A stretch of DNA of 26,033 bases from Verrucomicrobiota bacterium (GCA_023431185.1 JAEYXS010000015.1:1-26033); one strand, 5' to 3'; positions 17,009-25,598 are shown, counted from the first letter of the stretch. Notes: generated by a model from the sequence alone, not told the origin. Numbers and translations: made by a program.

Positions 17009-18898
17009 TTATTCTTTCGGCGTGGGCGGCGGCAGGGCCACGTCTTCCAGGATATCCATCCGCACCCGGTCTTCCAGGTTCATGATGATGGTGTCCGTGG
17101 TATTGGTGATGCCGATGACATACTTGCGGGCCGGAGCAACCGCCCGGCTCATTGTGTCCAGATAGGAACGCTGGCGGAAAACTTCGGGGGCCGCCTGATA
17201 GGCGACGACCTGGTTCGGGAAGCGGCCAGCAGCGGCCACGCCCTTGGCTTTTTCCGACAGGCGGTAAACTTCGGCATCGGCCAGGATGTTCGCCGCCTGG
17301 GCGCGGGCCATCGGAATGGCCTGGGCCTTCTCGCCTTCCGCCGTGTAAATGATGCCCTGACGCGCTTGCAAAGCCCCGTTCACTTCCTCATAAGCCTCGG
17401 CCACCGCCACCGGCGGATGGATGTCCTGGAGGCCGACGAAGATGATGTTCACCCCAAGTTCCTGCGCATCGGCGGTTTTTTGGATCCTTTCCTGCAAGGT
17501 CTTGGCGGCATCCAGACGGCCCTTGGCCATGATCTCATCCAAGTCCACACTCACCAGGAAATTCACCACTTCCCGGGTCGCCAGCTTCTCCAGCAACTGG
17601 CCGGCATCGGCATGGTTGTACGCCCATTTCTCCAGATCCTTGATGGTGTATTGCACCGGGATGCTCGCCGTCAGCAGGTTGACGGGCACGGCCGCTTCCG
17701 CGGTGGAATCCGTGGTGTTCGTGATGGTCTGTTGCTGGCGGCTGGCCACCAGCATGTTGATCTCTTCCTTGTAATGCGCCTTGGTCCAGAGGACGGTGTG
17801 TTCCTTTTCCAGATTGTCATCCGGGATCACGCCGACCAGGAAGCTTTGGATGGCGCGGGTCTGGTAACGGTAAACCTTGTCCATCGGCCAGGGGAGTTTG
17901 AAGTGCGGTCCGGGTTCGAGCACGCCTCGTTCGGAAGGTTTGCCGAACCGCTCAAGCAAAGCCTGCTCACCCGGCTCGATGAAGACCACCGCGCTGGAAA
18001 GCCACAGGACACCCACCTGCGCCAGGAGGATCCAGGCGATGGTACGCTGCAAGAAGCGATAGAACCAGGTCTCCGAGACCTTGAAACCGAACTGGTAATC
18101 CAACGCCTGCGCCGCCGTGGTAAAGAAACCGGCCGGATCGCCCACCAGGCCGATGACCCGGCTGTCATACAGCAGATGCATCACCTGCCCCTTCAAACGT
18201 GGACGATAAGCCTCAAAAACAACGTTGAACAGCGTCTCCACCGCAGCCAGTCCCAAGATGATGACCAGCCCCCGGGCGATCAGGACATCCACGTTGGGAT
18301 TGCCCAGATAGGCAAAGATGAGGGCGGTCAAAGCCAGCAGACTCGCGAAGGAACAAAGCAACATGTAGGACGAACCGGGGCGCATGAGGCGCTGCTTCTC
18401 CAGCCGGGCAACGCCAGCGGAATACTTGCCCAACAGGAACTGCACGAGCATGAAGATGCCAAAAAAAGTCATCCCGATCGGAGCCTTGTCGGTCGCCAGA
18501 CCACCGTACTCCTGATAGCGCACCCACAGGACATAGACGGCCACGGACTGCGCCAGCAGCAGCAGCACGGCAAAGACCGGCACGCCGAAACGCTCGAACT
18601 GGAGGCGGGCGCGCTGGGCGGGGAAATTCTCGGCCTCCGCCGTATCGAAGAGGGCCGAGGCATTCTTGGATTTCTGCAGTTCGTCGAACTCGAGCTTCTC
18701 CAGTTGCTCCTGGGTTTCCAGGCGCATCTGCAGGTAGGATACCAGGGACACCAGGAAGCCGAAGCCGACCAGCAGCGCGGTGACCTCGGCCGTGGCCGAT
18801 TTCACATATTGCGCGGCCACGGCGGCGGCGATGCCGATGCCCAGAAAGACAACCAGGTTGATCAACCCGTTTCGTTGCACGTTGCGGTCTGTACTCAT
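17009..18898 (-). CDS. Polytopic SPFH-domain protein (HflK-like with N-terminal multi-TM domain)
   Basis: A 629-residue protein. The first 310 residues contain six to seven predicted membrane helices (about 12-31, 38-58, 104-126, 140-157, 178-198, 206-226, 288-308). The last helix leads into an SPFH domain (VVFIEPGEQALLERFGKP, then GPHFKLPWPMDKVYRY) and an Ala/Glu-rich stalk (about 510-560). Typical HflK has a single helix, so this is an enlarged variant in which a polytopic module is fused to the scaffold. It is the first of three tandem SPFH genes and follows the permease gene by three bases. I infer that the N-terminal module anchors the ring to a membrane partner, possibly the ABC permeases. 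No family name for that module is known to me. Confidence 0.87.
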   Translation of the reverse strand: MSTDRNVQRNGLINLVVFLGIGIAAAVAAQYVKSATAEVTALLVGFGFLVSLVSYLQMRLETQEQLEKLEFDELQKSKNASALFDTAEAENFPAQRARLQFERFGVPVFAVLLLLAQSVAVYVLWVRYQEYGGLATDKAPIGMTFFGIFMLVQFLLGKYSAGVARLEKQRLMRPGSSYMLLCSFASLLALTALIFAYLGNPNVDVLIARGLVIILGLAAVETLFNVVFEAYRPRLKGQVMHLLYDSRVIGLVGDPAGFFTTAAQALDYQFGFKVSETWFYRFLQRTIAWILLAQVGVLWLSSAVVFIEPGEQALLERFGKPSERGVLEPGPHFKLPWPMDKVYRYQTRAIQSFLVGVIPDDNLEKEHTVLWTKAHYKEEINMLVASRQQQTITNTTDSTAEAAVPVNLLTASIPVQYTIKDLEKWAYNHADAGQLLEKLATREVVNFLVSVDLDEIMAKGRLDAAKTLQERIQKTADAQELGVNIIFVGLQDIHPPVAVAEAYEEVNGALQARQGIIYTAEGEKAQAIPMARAQAANILADAEVYRLSEKAKGVAAAGRFPNQVVAYQAAPEVFRQRSYLDTMSRAVAPARKYVIGITNTTDTIIMNLEDRVRMDILEDVALPPPTPKE

Positions 18899-18901
18899 GC
18901 G

Positions 18902-19867
18902 CTAGCTCAGTTCCCGGTCTTCAAACAGATACAGCGCGACCATCAGGGTGGCTCCGAGATAGCCCACCACATAACCAAAGGTCTGCGCCACATAACTCCA
19001 CGGCACCCCGGGCTTGCCCGGCTCCAAAGTGTCTGCCGTCCAAAACAACTGCCAGTTGGGCGTGATGGTGTACATCACCTTCGCCCAGAAGGCCCCGGCT
19101 TCCGCCGGCCGCCCAAAAAGATAATCGGACATCAACCCCAAAAGAAAGATGCCGGAGCAGATGGCCAGCGTGGGAATGGTCTCCAGCCGCGTGGAACACG
19201 CCAAGGCCACCCCGGCCAGGGTCCAGAGAGCGAACAGGATGAGGACCGTCACGGGTACCATGCGCGGGTCCACCCGGTTGGGGGCCACCTCGACAGTGTG
19301 CTTCAAAACCATGAAATTAGTGATGATGATGTAGGCGATGGTGGTCGTGACCAGCAAGGCCAGCACGCCGTCCGAGGCGAACGGACGGCGGAGGAAGTAA
19401 TTGCTGATACCGGCAACAACATACGCCAGCAAGACCGCCCCGTAATATACGGCCGAGCCCGCCAGGTCGGCCTCGCCATAAGCATCGTAAGCCATGCGGC
19501 TGGCCAGCAGGACGCTCAACAGATTGATGTAGGTAAGTACCGTGAGGGCGCCCGCCACTCCGAGAAACTTGGCGACCAGAAATTGTGTCCGGCTCACCGG
19601 CTTGGCGAGAACTGCCAGGGCGGTGCCGGTGCGGATCTCCTTGCCCACCGAGGACGAAGCGCTCAAGACCGCGCCAAACAAGCCCGAGATCAAGGTGACC
19701 GCCAGCACGCTGTCTTTGACCAGCTTGGGATCGTCACCCAGCGCGATGTAGGGGACCGCCGCCAGGAAAATGTTGAACACAGCCGCGCTCGTCGCCAGCA
19801 GCAGGAAAACCGGCTGCCGGATCAGCTCCATGAACGCATTGGCTGCTATGGTCAGTAATTGCCGCAT
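18902..19867 (-). CDS. ABC-2 type transporter permease
   Basis: A 321-residue membrane protein with six likely helices. The cytosolic segment GKEIRTGTALAVLAKPVSR with KFLG (about 75-103) is the coupling motif of ABC-2/NosY-type permeases. It closely parallels the permease at 10015-11478 (both read R-[DE]-I then LA-x-KP-[IV]-x-R then K-[FW]-LG). No ATPase gene is adjacent; the only one in the operon lies six kilobases downstream. It is the first gene of the eight-gene minus-strand unit, three bases before the polytopic SPFH start. A candidate sigma-70 promoter lies just upstream. The substrate is unknown. Confidence 0.87.
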   Translation of the reverse strand: MRQLLTIAANAFMELIRQPVFLLLATSAAVFNIFLAAVPYIALGDDPKLVKDSVLAVTLISGLFGAVLSASSSVGKEIRTGTALAVLAKPVSRTQFLVAKFLGVAGALTVLTYINLLSVLLASRMAYDAYGEADLAGSAVYYGAVLLAYVVAGISNYFLRRPFASDGVLALLVTTTIAYIIITNFMVLKHTVEVAPNRVDPRMVPVTVLILFALWTLAGVALACSTRLETIPTLAICSGIFLLGLMSDYLFGRPAEAGAFWAKVMYTITPNWQLFWTADTLEPGKPGVPWSYVAQTFGYVVGYLGATLMVALYLFEDRELS

Positions 19868-19888
19868 TTAATCTTGGTTGCGCCGCGT

Positions 19889-19916
19889 ATGATAAGTGCG
19901 GAGTTCGTGATTGCAA
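19889..19916 (-). promoter_or_regulatory. Candidate sigma-70 promoter of the SPFH/ABC/metal-ATPase operon
   Basis: On the minus strand, TTGCAA (19911-19916) is separated by 16 bases from TATCAT (19889-19894, 5 of 6 to consensus). Transcription would begin near 19882, giving a leader of about 15 bases before the permease ATG. This is a consensus match only. Confidence 0.45.
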
Positions 19917-20114
19917 CGGCTAACCCCGGCACGATCCCGGTTTTCCGTATTTATATGGACTTTTTTCTTCATTTTTGCCCGTGGCACACAACCCAAAGGA
20001 CCATCCAGCCCAGTTTTGGTTATAAAAACAGACAGCCCATATAACAGCTTGTTCAACGATAACACCTCGGCAAAATGGGTGATAGACACCTGATTGCGAG
20101 GGTTTTGCGACAGG

Positions 20115-20172
20115 AAAAAGCTCCGCCCAAAGCCATCACTGGCCAACGGCAACGGGGAAACAGGCTGGAGCC
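20115..20172 (-). terminator. Weak imperfect terminator-like hairpin after the foldase gene
   Basis: On the minus strand, GGCTCC plus AGCC (20163-20172) can pair with GGCT (20131-20134) plus GGAGC (20120-20124), with a bulge and a long loop, and is followed by five T. The structure is irregular, so some readthrough into the operon is conceivable. Confidence 0.3.
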
Positions 20173-20201
20173 GCGCAAAACACAACCACCCCGGAAAACT
20201 C

Positions 20202-21164
20202 TCAGTAATAGCGGACAAACGACTTCTTTTTGAGGCGGTCGATGTATTGCTTGCGCAAACGGGCACGCTCTTCAGCGACCAAAATTTTCTCGATCTCATC
20301 CCGCATCTCCGGCAGCGGCCGGGCCTGCGCCGAACGCACATCTTCCACCAGCAGGATATAGCAAGCTTCCGGCGTCTCAATCACGCCGCTGTGCTGGCCT
20401 TTTTTCAGGGAAAAGGCCACGGCGTCCAGTTCCGCCCGCAAGGTTTTCTTTTTCTCCACCCAGCCCCAGTCACCCTGCTGCGCCCGTTGCGCCCCTTCTG
20501 AGTAGATACCGGCCATCTCGGCAAAAGCAGCGCCCTCGTCCAGCTTGATGAGGATTTCCTTGGCCAGCTTGGTGGTGATGGCCGGGTCGGAACCGGATGG
20601 CTTGTTCAATACGATCATCCGCAGCTTCACCTGGTCCTCCAGCATGAAGGTGGCCTTGTTCGACTCGTAGTACTGCTCGATCTTGTACGGCGAGATGAGC
20701 ACGACGCTGCTCACGTGCTTCTGCGCCAGCGCATCCACGATGATCTGCTCCCGGATGTTCCGGCGGTAGCTCTCATAGGTGCCACCCCGGGCCTGCAAGG
20801 TTTGCGTCAGCGTAAGCCGGTCACCGAATTGCTTGCGGATGCGAGTACTGATCTCGTCATCGATGATGCTCTCCGGCAGATTGTAGCCGGAGACCTTGTA
20901 ATCGTTCAGAATCAACTGGCGCTCCACCAGTTGCTGCAAGGCGTCATCCTGGATCTGGGTGGCCTTTTGCTGGAACAGGCTGGGCTGCCCGGCATACTGG
21001 CGCCGCACCACATCAATGGCCGGCCCGGCGAAGTCTTCCACCTCATTGTAGGTGATCACCGCATCATTGACGATCACAGCGATACCGTTCAGGAGACGGG
21101 TTTGCGCGGCCGCCGACAGCGTCAGCACCAGCGTGAACCCTAGGATTAAGCGGAATACTTTCAT
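20202..21164 (-). CDS. Periplasmic SurA/PpiC-type peptidyl-prolyl isomerase (foldase)
   Basis: A 320-residue protein. The signal peptide covers residues 1-20 (hydrophobic core LILGFTLVLTL, AAA-Q cleavage). A SurA-type N-terminal chaperone region (about 24-165) starts with IAVIVNDAVIT, and a parvulin-like domain (about 178-276) contains FAEMAGIYSEG and GDWGWV. The C-terminus is a charged helix. The expected role is folding of outer-membrane or periplasmic proteins. Starts further upstream (a TTG at 21230) would destroy the signal peptide, so ATG at 21164 is chosen. The gene is divergent from accA and separated from the downstream operon by about 330 bases. The parvulin domain looks shorter than usual, so isomerase activity is not certain. 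Confidence 0.85.
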   Translation of the reverse strand: MKVFRLILGFTLVLTLSAAAQTRLLNGIAVIVNDAVITYNEVEDFAGPAIDVVRRQYAGQPSLFQQKATQIQDDALQQLVERQLILNDYKVSGYNLPESIIDDEISTRIRKQFGDRLTLTQTLQARGGTYESYRRNIREQIIVDALAQKHVSSVVLISPYKIEQYYESNKATFMLEDQVKLRMIVLNKPSGSDPAITTKLAKEILIKLDEGAAFAEMAGIYSEGAQRAQQGDWGWVEKKKTLRAELDAVAFSLKKGQHSGVIETPEACYILLVEDVRSAQARPLPEMRDEIEKILVAEERARLRKQYIDRLKKKSFVRYY

Positions 21165-21178
21165 GACAAACGTGGCGC

Positions 21179-21208
21179 ATAGTAGGTACGGCACCGGGGC
21201 CGGGTCAA
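21179..21208 (-). promoter_or_regulatory. Candidate sigma-70 promoter of the foldase gene
   Basis: On the minus strand, TTGACC (21203-21208, 5 of 6 to consensus) is followed after 18 bases by TACTAT (21179-21184, 4 of 6). Only 14 bases separate the -10 box from the ATG at 21164, so the transcript would have a very short leader. Confidence 0.4.
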
Positions 21209-21352
21209 GCCGCCCGGCGGCAATCCCCAAAATAAAGTAAAGGCGGCCTGCCGCGCAAAATCCCGGCCTCTTCCCCCCGCGCTGAGCCCGCTTTTTCTCC
21301 TCCTAATTCCCCATTGCACCCTCAAACGCTCCTGCCTATCCTCCGCACCGAC

Positions 21353-22342
21353 ATGAAGCATCAGCTTGAATTCGAAAAACCGATCATCGAACTCCAGCGT
21401 AAATTGGATGAACTGAAGAAGCACCCGGGCGATAACAAATCGCTCGACATCAATTTTGACCAGGAAATCAAGCAGATGGAGCAAAAGATTGCGGACACCC
21501 GCAAACAGATCTACTCCAATCTGACGGCTTGGCAGCGCGTCCAGATCGCCCGCCATCCTAAGCGCCCCTTCTCGCTGGATTACATCCAGCACAGTTTCAG
21601 CGATTTCGCCGAATTGCACGGTGACCGCCTGTACGCGGATGACCGCGCCATCGTATCCGGCTTTGCCAAACTGGGCGACCACAAGGTGCTCGTCATGGGC
21701 ACGCAAAAAGGCCGCGACACCAAGGAAAACATCCTGCGCAACTTCGGTTCCGCGCACCCGGAAGGCTATCGCAAAGCCCTGCGGCTCATGAAGTTGGCTG
21801 ATAAATTCGGCCTGCCCATCATCACTTTGATCGACACCGCCGGCGCCTACCCTGGAATCGGTGCCGAGGAACGTCATATCGCCGAGGCAATCGCCGTCAA
21901 CTTGCGCGAGATGATGCTTCTTCAAGTACCTATCATTGCGGCAGTTATCGGTGAAGGCGGCTCCGGCGGCGCGCTCGGTATCGGCGTGGCAGACAAGGTG
22001 CTCATCATGGAGAACGCCTACTACTCCGTGATCAGTCCGGAGGGGTGCGCGGCCATTCTCTGGAAAGAGCGTAACGCCGCCGCCAAGGCTGCCGAAGCCC
22101 TGAAGATTACCGCCAAAGACCTCTTGGAGCTCAAATTGGTGGACGAAATCATCCCGGAACCGCTCGGCGGCGCTCATGTGGACACCAAGGCTTCCGCCGA
22201 AAACGTGAAACAAGCCCTGCTCAAGCACTTGGAAGCATCCCTGAAGCTCAGCACCACGGACCGGCTGCGTCTGCGTTACCAAAAATTCCGCGCGCACGGC
22301 CATTTCAACGATCCGAAGGCGAAACAACCGGCGGCGGCTTAG
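21353..22342 (+). CDS. accA: Acetyl-CoA carboxylase carboxyltransferase subunit alpha
   Basis: A 329-residue protein collinear with AccA. The N-terminal helical region is followed by HPKRPFSLDYI (about 68-78), ELHGDRLYADD (87-97), TLIDTAGAYPGIGAEERH (about 158-175), the oxyanion-forming GEGGSGGALGIG (200-211) and ISPEGCAAILWK (about 227-238). With AccD it transfers the carboxyl group from biotin to acetyl-CoA, giving malonyl-CoA for fatty-acid synthesis. ATG at 21353 is preferred over an in-frame TTG at 21314 because it begins where AccA homologues begin. No strong ribosome binding site is visible. It is probably cotranscribed with the isomerase gene 30 bases downstream. accD is not in the window. 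Confidence 0.97.
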   Translation: MKHQLEFEKPIIELQRKLDELKKHPGDNKSLDINFDQEIKQMEQKIADTRKQIYSNLTAWQRVQIARHPKRPFSLDYIQHSFSDFAELHGDRLYADDRAIVSGFAKLGDHKVLVMGTQKGRDTKENILRNFGSAHPEGYRKALRLMKLADKFGLPIITLIDTAGAYPGIGAEERHIAEAIAVNLREMMLLQVPIIAAVIGEGGSGGALGIGVADKVLIMENAYYSVISPEGCAAILWKERNAAAKAAEALKITAKDLLELKLVDEIIPEPLGGAHVDTKASAENVKQALLKHLEASLKLSTTDRLRLRYQKFRAHGHFNDPKAKQPAAA

Positions 22343-22372
22343 AGCCTCCCGGTGCAACCACCCGTTTGGGCC

Positions 22373-23353
22373 ATGCCGCTCTACCCGCTCACGTTCCAGC
22401 CCATCTTCAAGGAGCGCGTCTGGGGCGGTCGTCGGCTGGCGGAACTCTACGGCAAACAGCTCCCGCCCACCGTTCCCATCGGGGAATCGTGGGAGATCAC
22501 GGATCGCCCCGAAGGGGTCAGCGTCATCACCAACGGCCCGCTCGCCGGCAAGGACCTTCATTGGTTGATGGAGCATCACGCCGCCGAACTCCTCGGCCCG
22601 GCCAAATCTCCACACGGCCGTTTCCCCCTGCTCGTCAAACTGCTCGATGCCCAGGATGACCTCTCGCTCCAAGTCCACCCGCCTGCCGATAAAGCAGCGG
22701 CGCTCGGTGGTGAAGCCAAGACCGAGATGTGGTATGTGACGCACGCCACGCCCACGGCCCAGATTTATGTGGGTTTGAAAAAAGGCGTCACGCGCGCGGA
22801 GTTCGAACGGAAAGTCCAAGACGGCACTGTCGCCGATTGTTTCCATCGCCATACAATCAAGGCTGGCGACGCCATGTTCCTGCCGAGTGGCCGTGTCCAT
22901 GCCCTCGGTGCCGGGAGCGTCCTCTTCGAGATCCAGCAGAACTCGGACACCACCTATCGCGTCTTCGATTGGAACCGCGTCGGCCTCGACGGCAAACCGC
23001 GCGACCTCCATCTCGCGCAAGCACTGGCCTCGATCGATTTCAACGACTTCGAACCCGCCTTGCTCACCACCTCCGGCACGGTCACCAATGCACTTAGCCG
23101 CCGCTCCTTGGTGGATCATGAACTCTTTTCCGTCCATCTCCTTAACCTCCCTCCTAAATCTTCCCTGCCACTGCCGCACACCGGCCCGCTCGTCATCGCC
23201 GCCACTCACGGCAGCCTCACTCTCTATGCCGATACCGGCTCCGTGACTTTGTCTCCCGGCCAGTTCGCCATTGTTCCGGCCAGCGTCACGGAGGCCAGCT
23301 TGCAGACCAGCGCCATCACCAAAGGCACCGCACTGGTCGCCGAGGCGAGGTGA
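22373..23353 (+). CDS. manA: Class I mannose-6-phosphate isomerase
   Basis: A 326-residue cupin-fold enzyme. The zinc ligands of type I phosphomannose isomerase are visible as Q100 and H102 (SLQVHPP), E118 (KTEMW) and H176 (SGRVHALG). The N-terminal PIFKERVWGG and the IGESWEI motif also fit. It interconverts fructose-6-phosphate and mannose-6-phosphate, supplying mannose for GDP-mannose and surface glycans. A GTG at 22352 could add seven residues, but the ATG gives the usual N-terminus. It follows accA by about 30 bases and converges on the hydrolase gene with only nine bases between the stops, leaving no space for a terminator. Confidence 0.93.
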   Translation: MPLYPLTFQPIFKERVWGGRRLAELYGKQLPPTVPIGESWEITDRPEGVSVITNGPLAGKDLHWLMEHHAAELLGPAKSPHGRFPLLVKLLDAQDDLSLQVHPPADKAAALGGEAKTEMWYVTHATPTAQIYVGLKKGVTRAEFERKVQDGTVADCFHRHTIKAGDAMFLPSGRVHALGAGSVLFEIQQNSDTTYRVFDWNRVGLDGKPRDLHLAQALASIDFNDFEPALLTTSGTVTNALSRRSLVDHELFSVHLLNLPPKSSLPLPHTGPLVIAATHGSLTLYADTGSVTLSPGQFAIVPASVTEASLQTSAITKGTALVAEAR

Positions 23354-23362
23354 TCCGTTACC

Positions 23363-25468
23363 CTATCCCGCCACCACTTCCCCTTTCCCGTTCCACGGCT
23401 CGATCATCTTCAATTTCTTCCCCGACAACATCCGGTAACAATCCGGCAGATCAAACATCTTCAACACTCCCGGCACCATGCACGAGAGCGGCCATTTATA
23501 AATCTCCGTCTCCGCCAGGTCCGCGAACGATGTCAGCGCATGCTTGAACGTCACCTGGTTCACTTCATCCGCGATGATCGCCGCGAATGTCGCCGGGATT
23601 GTCCCCCACCCCTTCGCCACCAGATGCACACCCTCATGCCCCGTGCCGCGCAACCAATCGATCGTCCGCAAGATGTCCCACGTCTTCTGCGCCACATACG
23701 AATCATCCAGCATGATCGCATGGATCGCGTAAAAATAATCGCTCCCGTATGGATTCAGGAATGAATTCGCCCCGCACGTGTCCGGCTGCGATTCTCCGAT
23801 GCCCCGCACATCGCACGCATACACCGCCGCCTCTTTCTCCAGCGCCATCACTTCCTTGATCAACCCCTCGTCACGCAACTCCGCATCCGCCGAATGATGC
23901 GATATGTACAGCACCGCCCGCTTCTTGTCCTTCGGCGGCCGCGAATACAGCGGCTCATCCGTCAGGCGAGTCACCAGCGCCTGGATGCCCGGCTCCGTCT
24001 CCACCGCATACGTCACTGCATGCTTCGTCGGATACTTCCGATTGCTCAGCGGCCGCAGGATGCGGTAATCCGGATACGTCGTCTGCCGCCGCACCTTCAA
24101 CACCGCCGTCAACGCCTGCCGCAACGCATTCCCATCCAGCGGCGCGCGGTCCCTCCGCAATTGTTCCGAGATCTCCTTCGTGAACGAGACCATCGTCCGC
24201 GATTTCAATTCCGCCACCTGCCCGTTCGGCGTGCATTGCAACGTCTCATCCTTCTCGATCACCAGCGCCGGCTCCTTCTCCGCGTTGGATACCTGCGTCA
24301 TCGCGTTGAAGAACTTGTACATCTCCTCCCGGTTTTCCTGCGAGTAACCGTGATACGTCGGCCCCGTGAACATCGCGATATTGTTCGGATACCCCAGCAG
24401 ATCATACAACCGCTGCAACCGCCCATACGCCTCCTCCGTCCCGCGCACATCGAAGAAATCTTTTTCCTTCGCCAGGATGATCACCGGCCTCGGCGCCATC
24501 GCCGCGATGAAATCCTCATGATCCAATCCCAGCGCCAGCACCTTCGGCGGACATTGCTCCGTATCCGCCGGCAATTCATTTTCCAGATTCCGCCGGAACG
24601 TCGTCACGAAACACGCCGGTGCCGCCATCGTCCACCGCGTCTCCAGCCCGCACAACCACGTCGTCATCGTGCCCCCGCCCGAATTCCCCGTGATCCCCAC
24701 GATCTGCGGATTCACTTCCTTCCGCGTCAGCAGATAATCCAGCGCCCGGATGCCATCCCACGCCCGCCAGCTCCCGAAGAACTCGCCCACCAGGAACTGT
24801 TGATTCCCGCCCAGGAGATGCTCCTGTACCCCCACACCCACCGCCGACTTCCCCTTCTCATTCACATACTGCAACCGCTCCCCCTGCCCGATCGGATCAA
24901 AGATCAAAACCACATAACCCTGCCGCGCCAACCCCTGCGCAAAACTCTGATACGCCTCCGCCGCCTTGCCATTATTCGAATGCCCGCACGAACCCACGAT
25001 CCCCGGCAATGGAAACTGCCTCCCCTTCGGGATATACAGATTCGCCGTCACCAGAAAACCCGGCCGGCTCTCGAAGATCACATTCTCGATCGTGTACGCA
25101 TCCCGCTCAATCGCCTTCGTCGTCCGCGCGTTCAGCGGCGTCTTCTCCGGCCACGGCCCGAAACACCGCTGGATCTTCTCCCGCACGCTCAACACATACC
25201 GCTGCGCATCCGCCTGCGTGCTCATCTCCAGCCGCTTCGCCCGCAGCGATTGCTCGATCCGCCGCACCCGGTTCACATAATACTCCTGCACCATCCGCGG
25301 AAACCGGTTCAGCGGCTCCAATCCCGGAGCCACCTTCCCCGCCTCTGCGGCACTGGCGGAAACAGCCCCCGGCCCTTCACCCATCGCCAGCGCCAGCAAG
25401 CCCATACTTGTGGCCTGCAACATTTCACGACGGTTCCAAAGCAACGATGGATCAGATGAAGAATTCAC
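23363..25468 (-). CDS. Tat-exported protein with tandem alpha/beta hydrolase domains (acetylxylan-esterase-like)
   Basis: A 701-residue protein from a GTG at 25468, chosen because an AGGAGG lies three bases upstream and a twin-arginine signal (NRREMLQ, R13-R14, then a hydrophobic stretch) follows at once. Domain one (about 120-390) has a nucleophile elbow GNSGGG (S263), an acid at D337 or D340 and H373 in YHGYS. This is a complete triad resembling the acetylxylan esterase/dienelactone hydrolase families. Domain two (about 545-701) has the strand pattern and DVRGIGES of another alpha/beta hydrolase, but the elbow reads AKGWG, with Gly in place of the nucleophilic Ser. The open frame extends upstream to 25735 but holds repeats and no recognisable protein. 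It is probably a periplasmic carbohydrate esterase; the exact substrate is unknown. Confidence 0.82.
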   Translation of the reverse strand: MNSSSDPSLLWNRREMLQATSMGLLALAMGEGPGAVSASAAEAGKVAPGLEPLNRFPRMVQEYYVNRVRRIEQSLRAKRLEMSTQADAQRYVLSVREKIQRCFGPWPEKTPLNARTTKAIERDAYTIENVIFESRPGFLVTANLYIPKGRQFPLPGIVGSCGHSNNGKAAEAYQSFAQGLARQGYVVLIFDPIGQGERLQYVNEKGKSAVGVGVQEHLLGGNQQFLVGEFFGSWRAWDGIRALDYLLTRKEVNPQIVGITGNSGGGTMTTWLCGLETRWTMAAPACFVTTFRRNLENELPADTEQCPPKVLALGLDHEDFIAAMAPRPVIILAKEKDFFDVRGTEEAYGRLQRLYDLLGYPNNIAMFTGPTYHGYSQENREEMYKFFNAMTQVSNAEKEPALVIEKDETLQCTPNGQVAELKSRTMVSFTKEISEQLRRDRAPLDGNALRQALTAVLKVRRQTTYPDYRILRPLSNRKYPTKHAVTYAVETEPGIQALVTRLTDEPLYSRPPKDKKRAVLYISHHSADAELRDEGLIKEVMALEKEAAVYACDVRGIGESQPDTCGANSFLNPYGSDYFYAIHAIMLDDSYVAQKTWDILRTIDWLRGTGHEGVHLVAKGWGTIPATFAAIIADEVNQVTFKHALTSFADLAETEIYKWPLSCMVPGVLKMFDLPDCYRMLSGKKLKMIEPWNGKGEVVAG

Positions 25469-25528
25469 GGCCCTCCTCTTTACCCGGTAACACCTCCCAA
25501 CAAAAGCGAATTTGCCACCCATCCGGGA

Positions 25529-25549
25529 GGGACGGTGTGTCGCCGTCCC
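25529..25549. repeat. Short intergenic hairpin repeat (GGGACGG/CCGTCCC)
   Basis: A perfect 7-bp inverted repeat around the 7-base spacer TGTGTCG, in the untranslated region upstream of the hydrolase. The form resembles short interspersed palindromes of Verrucomicrobiota genomes. Only one copy is in this window, so repeat status is an inference. Confidence 0.45.
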
Positions 25550-25598
25550 AAACTTTTCTTCCCCGCCAACTCGCGGCCGGCTTGAAAATTTCTCACGA

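Larger units (their letters stand above)
19868..20201 (+). other. Non-coding interval between the foldase gene and the eight-gene operon
   Basis: No credible reading frame was found on either strand. It holds the candidate promoter at 19889-19916 and an A/T-rich stretch around 19960-20045. Near 20115-20172 is an imperfect minus-strand hairpin that may end transcription of the foldase gene. Confidence 0.6.

Noticed and set aside
17366..19858. An 830-codon plus-strand open frame antisense to the polytopic SPFH and permease genes
   Set aside because: It mirrors two well-supported minus-strand genes, is rich in His, Gln, Arg and Asp in shadow fashion, and shows no domain motifs. It is explained by GC-rich codon usage.
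21161..23209. A 682-codon minus-strand open frame over accA and manA
   Set aside because: accA and manA are unambiguous on the plus strand; the antisense frame has no recognisable domain and starts and ends without relation to gene borders.
23894..25459. A 521-codon plus-strand open frame antisense to the hydrolase
   Set aside because: Its product is dominated by Arg, Leu, Pro and His repeats typical of an antisense shadow; the minus strand carries a Tat signal and a catalytic triad.
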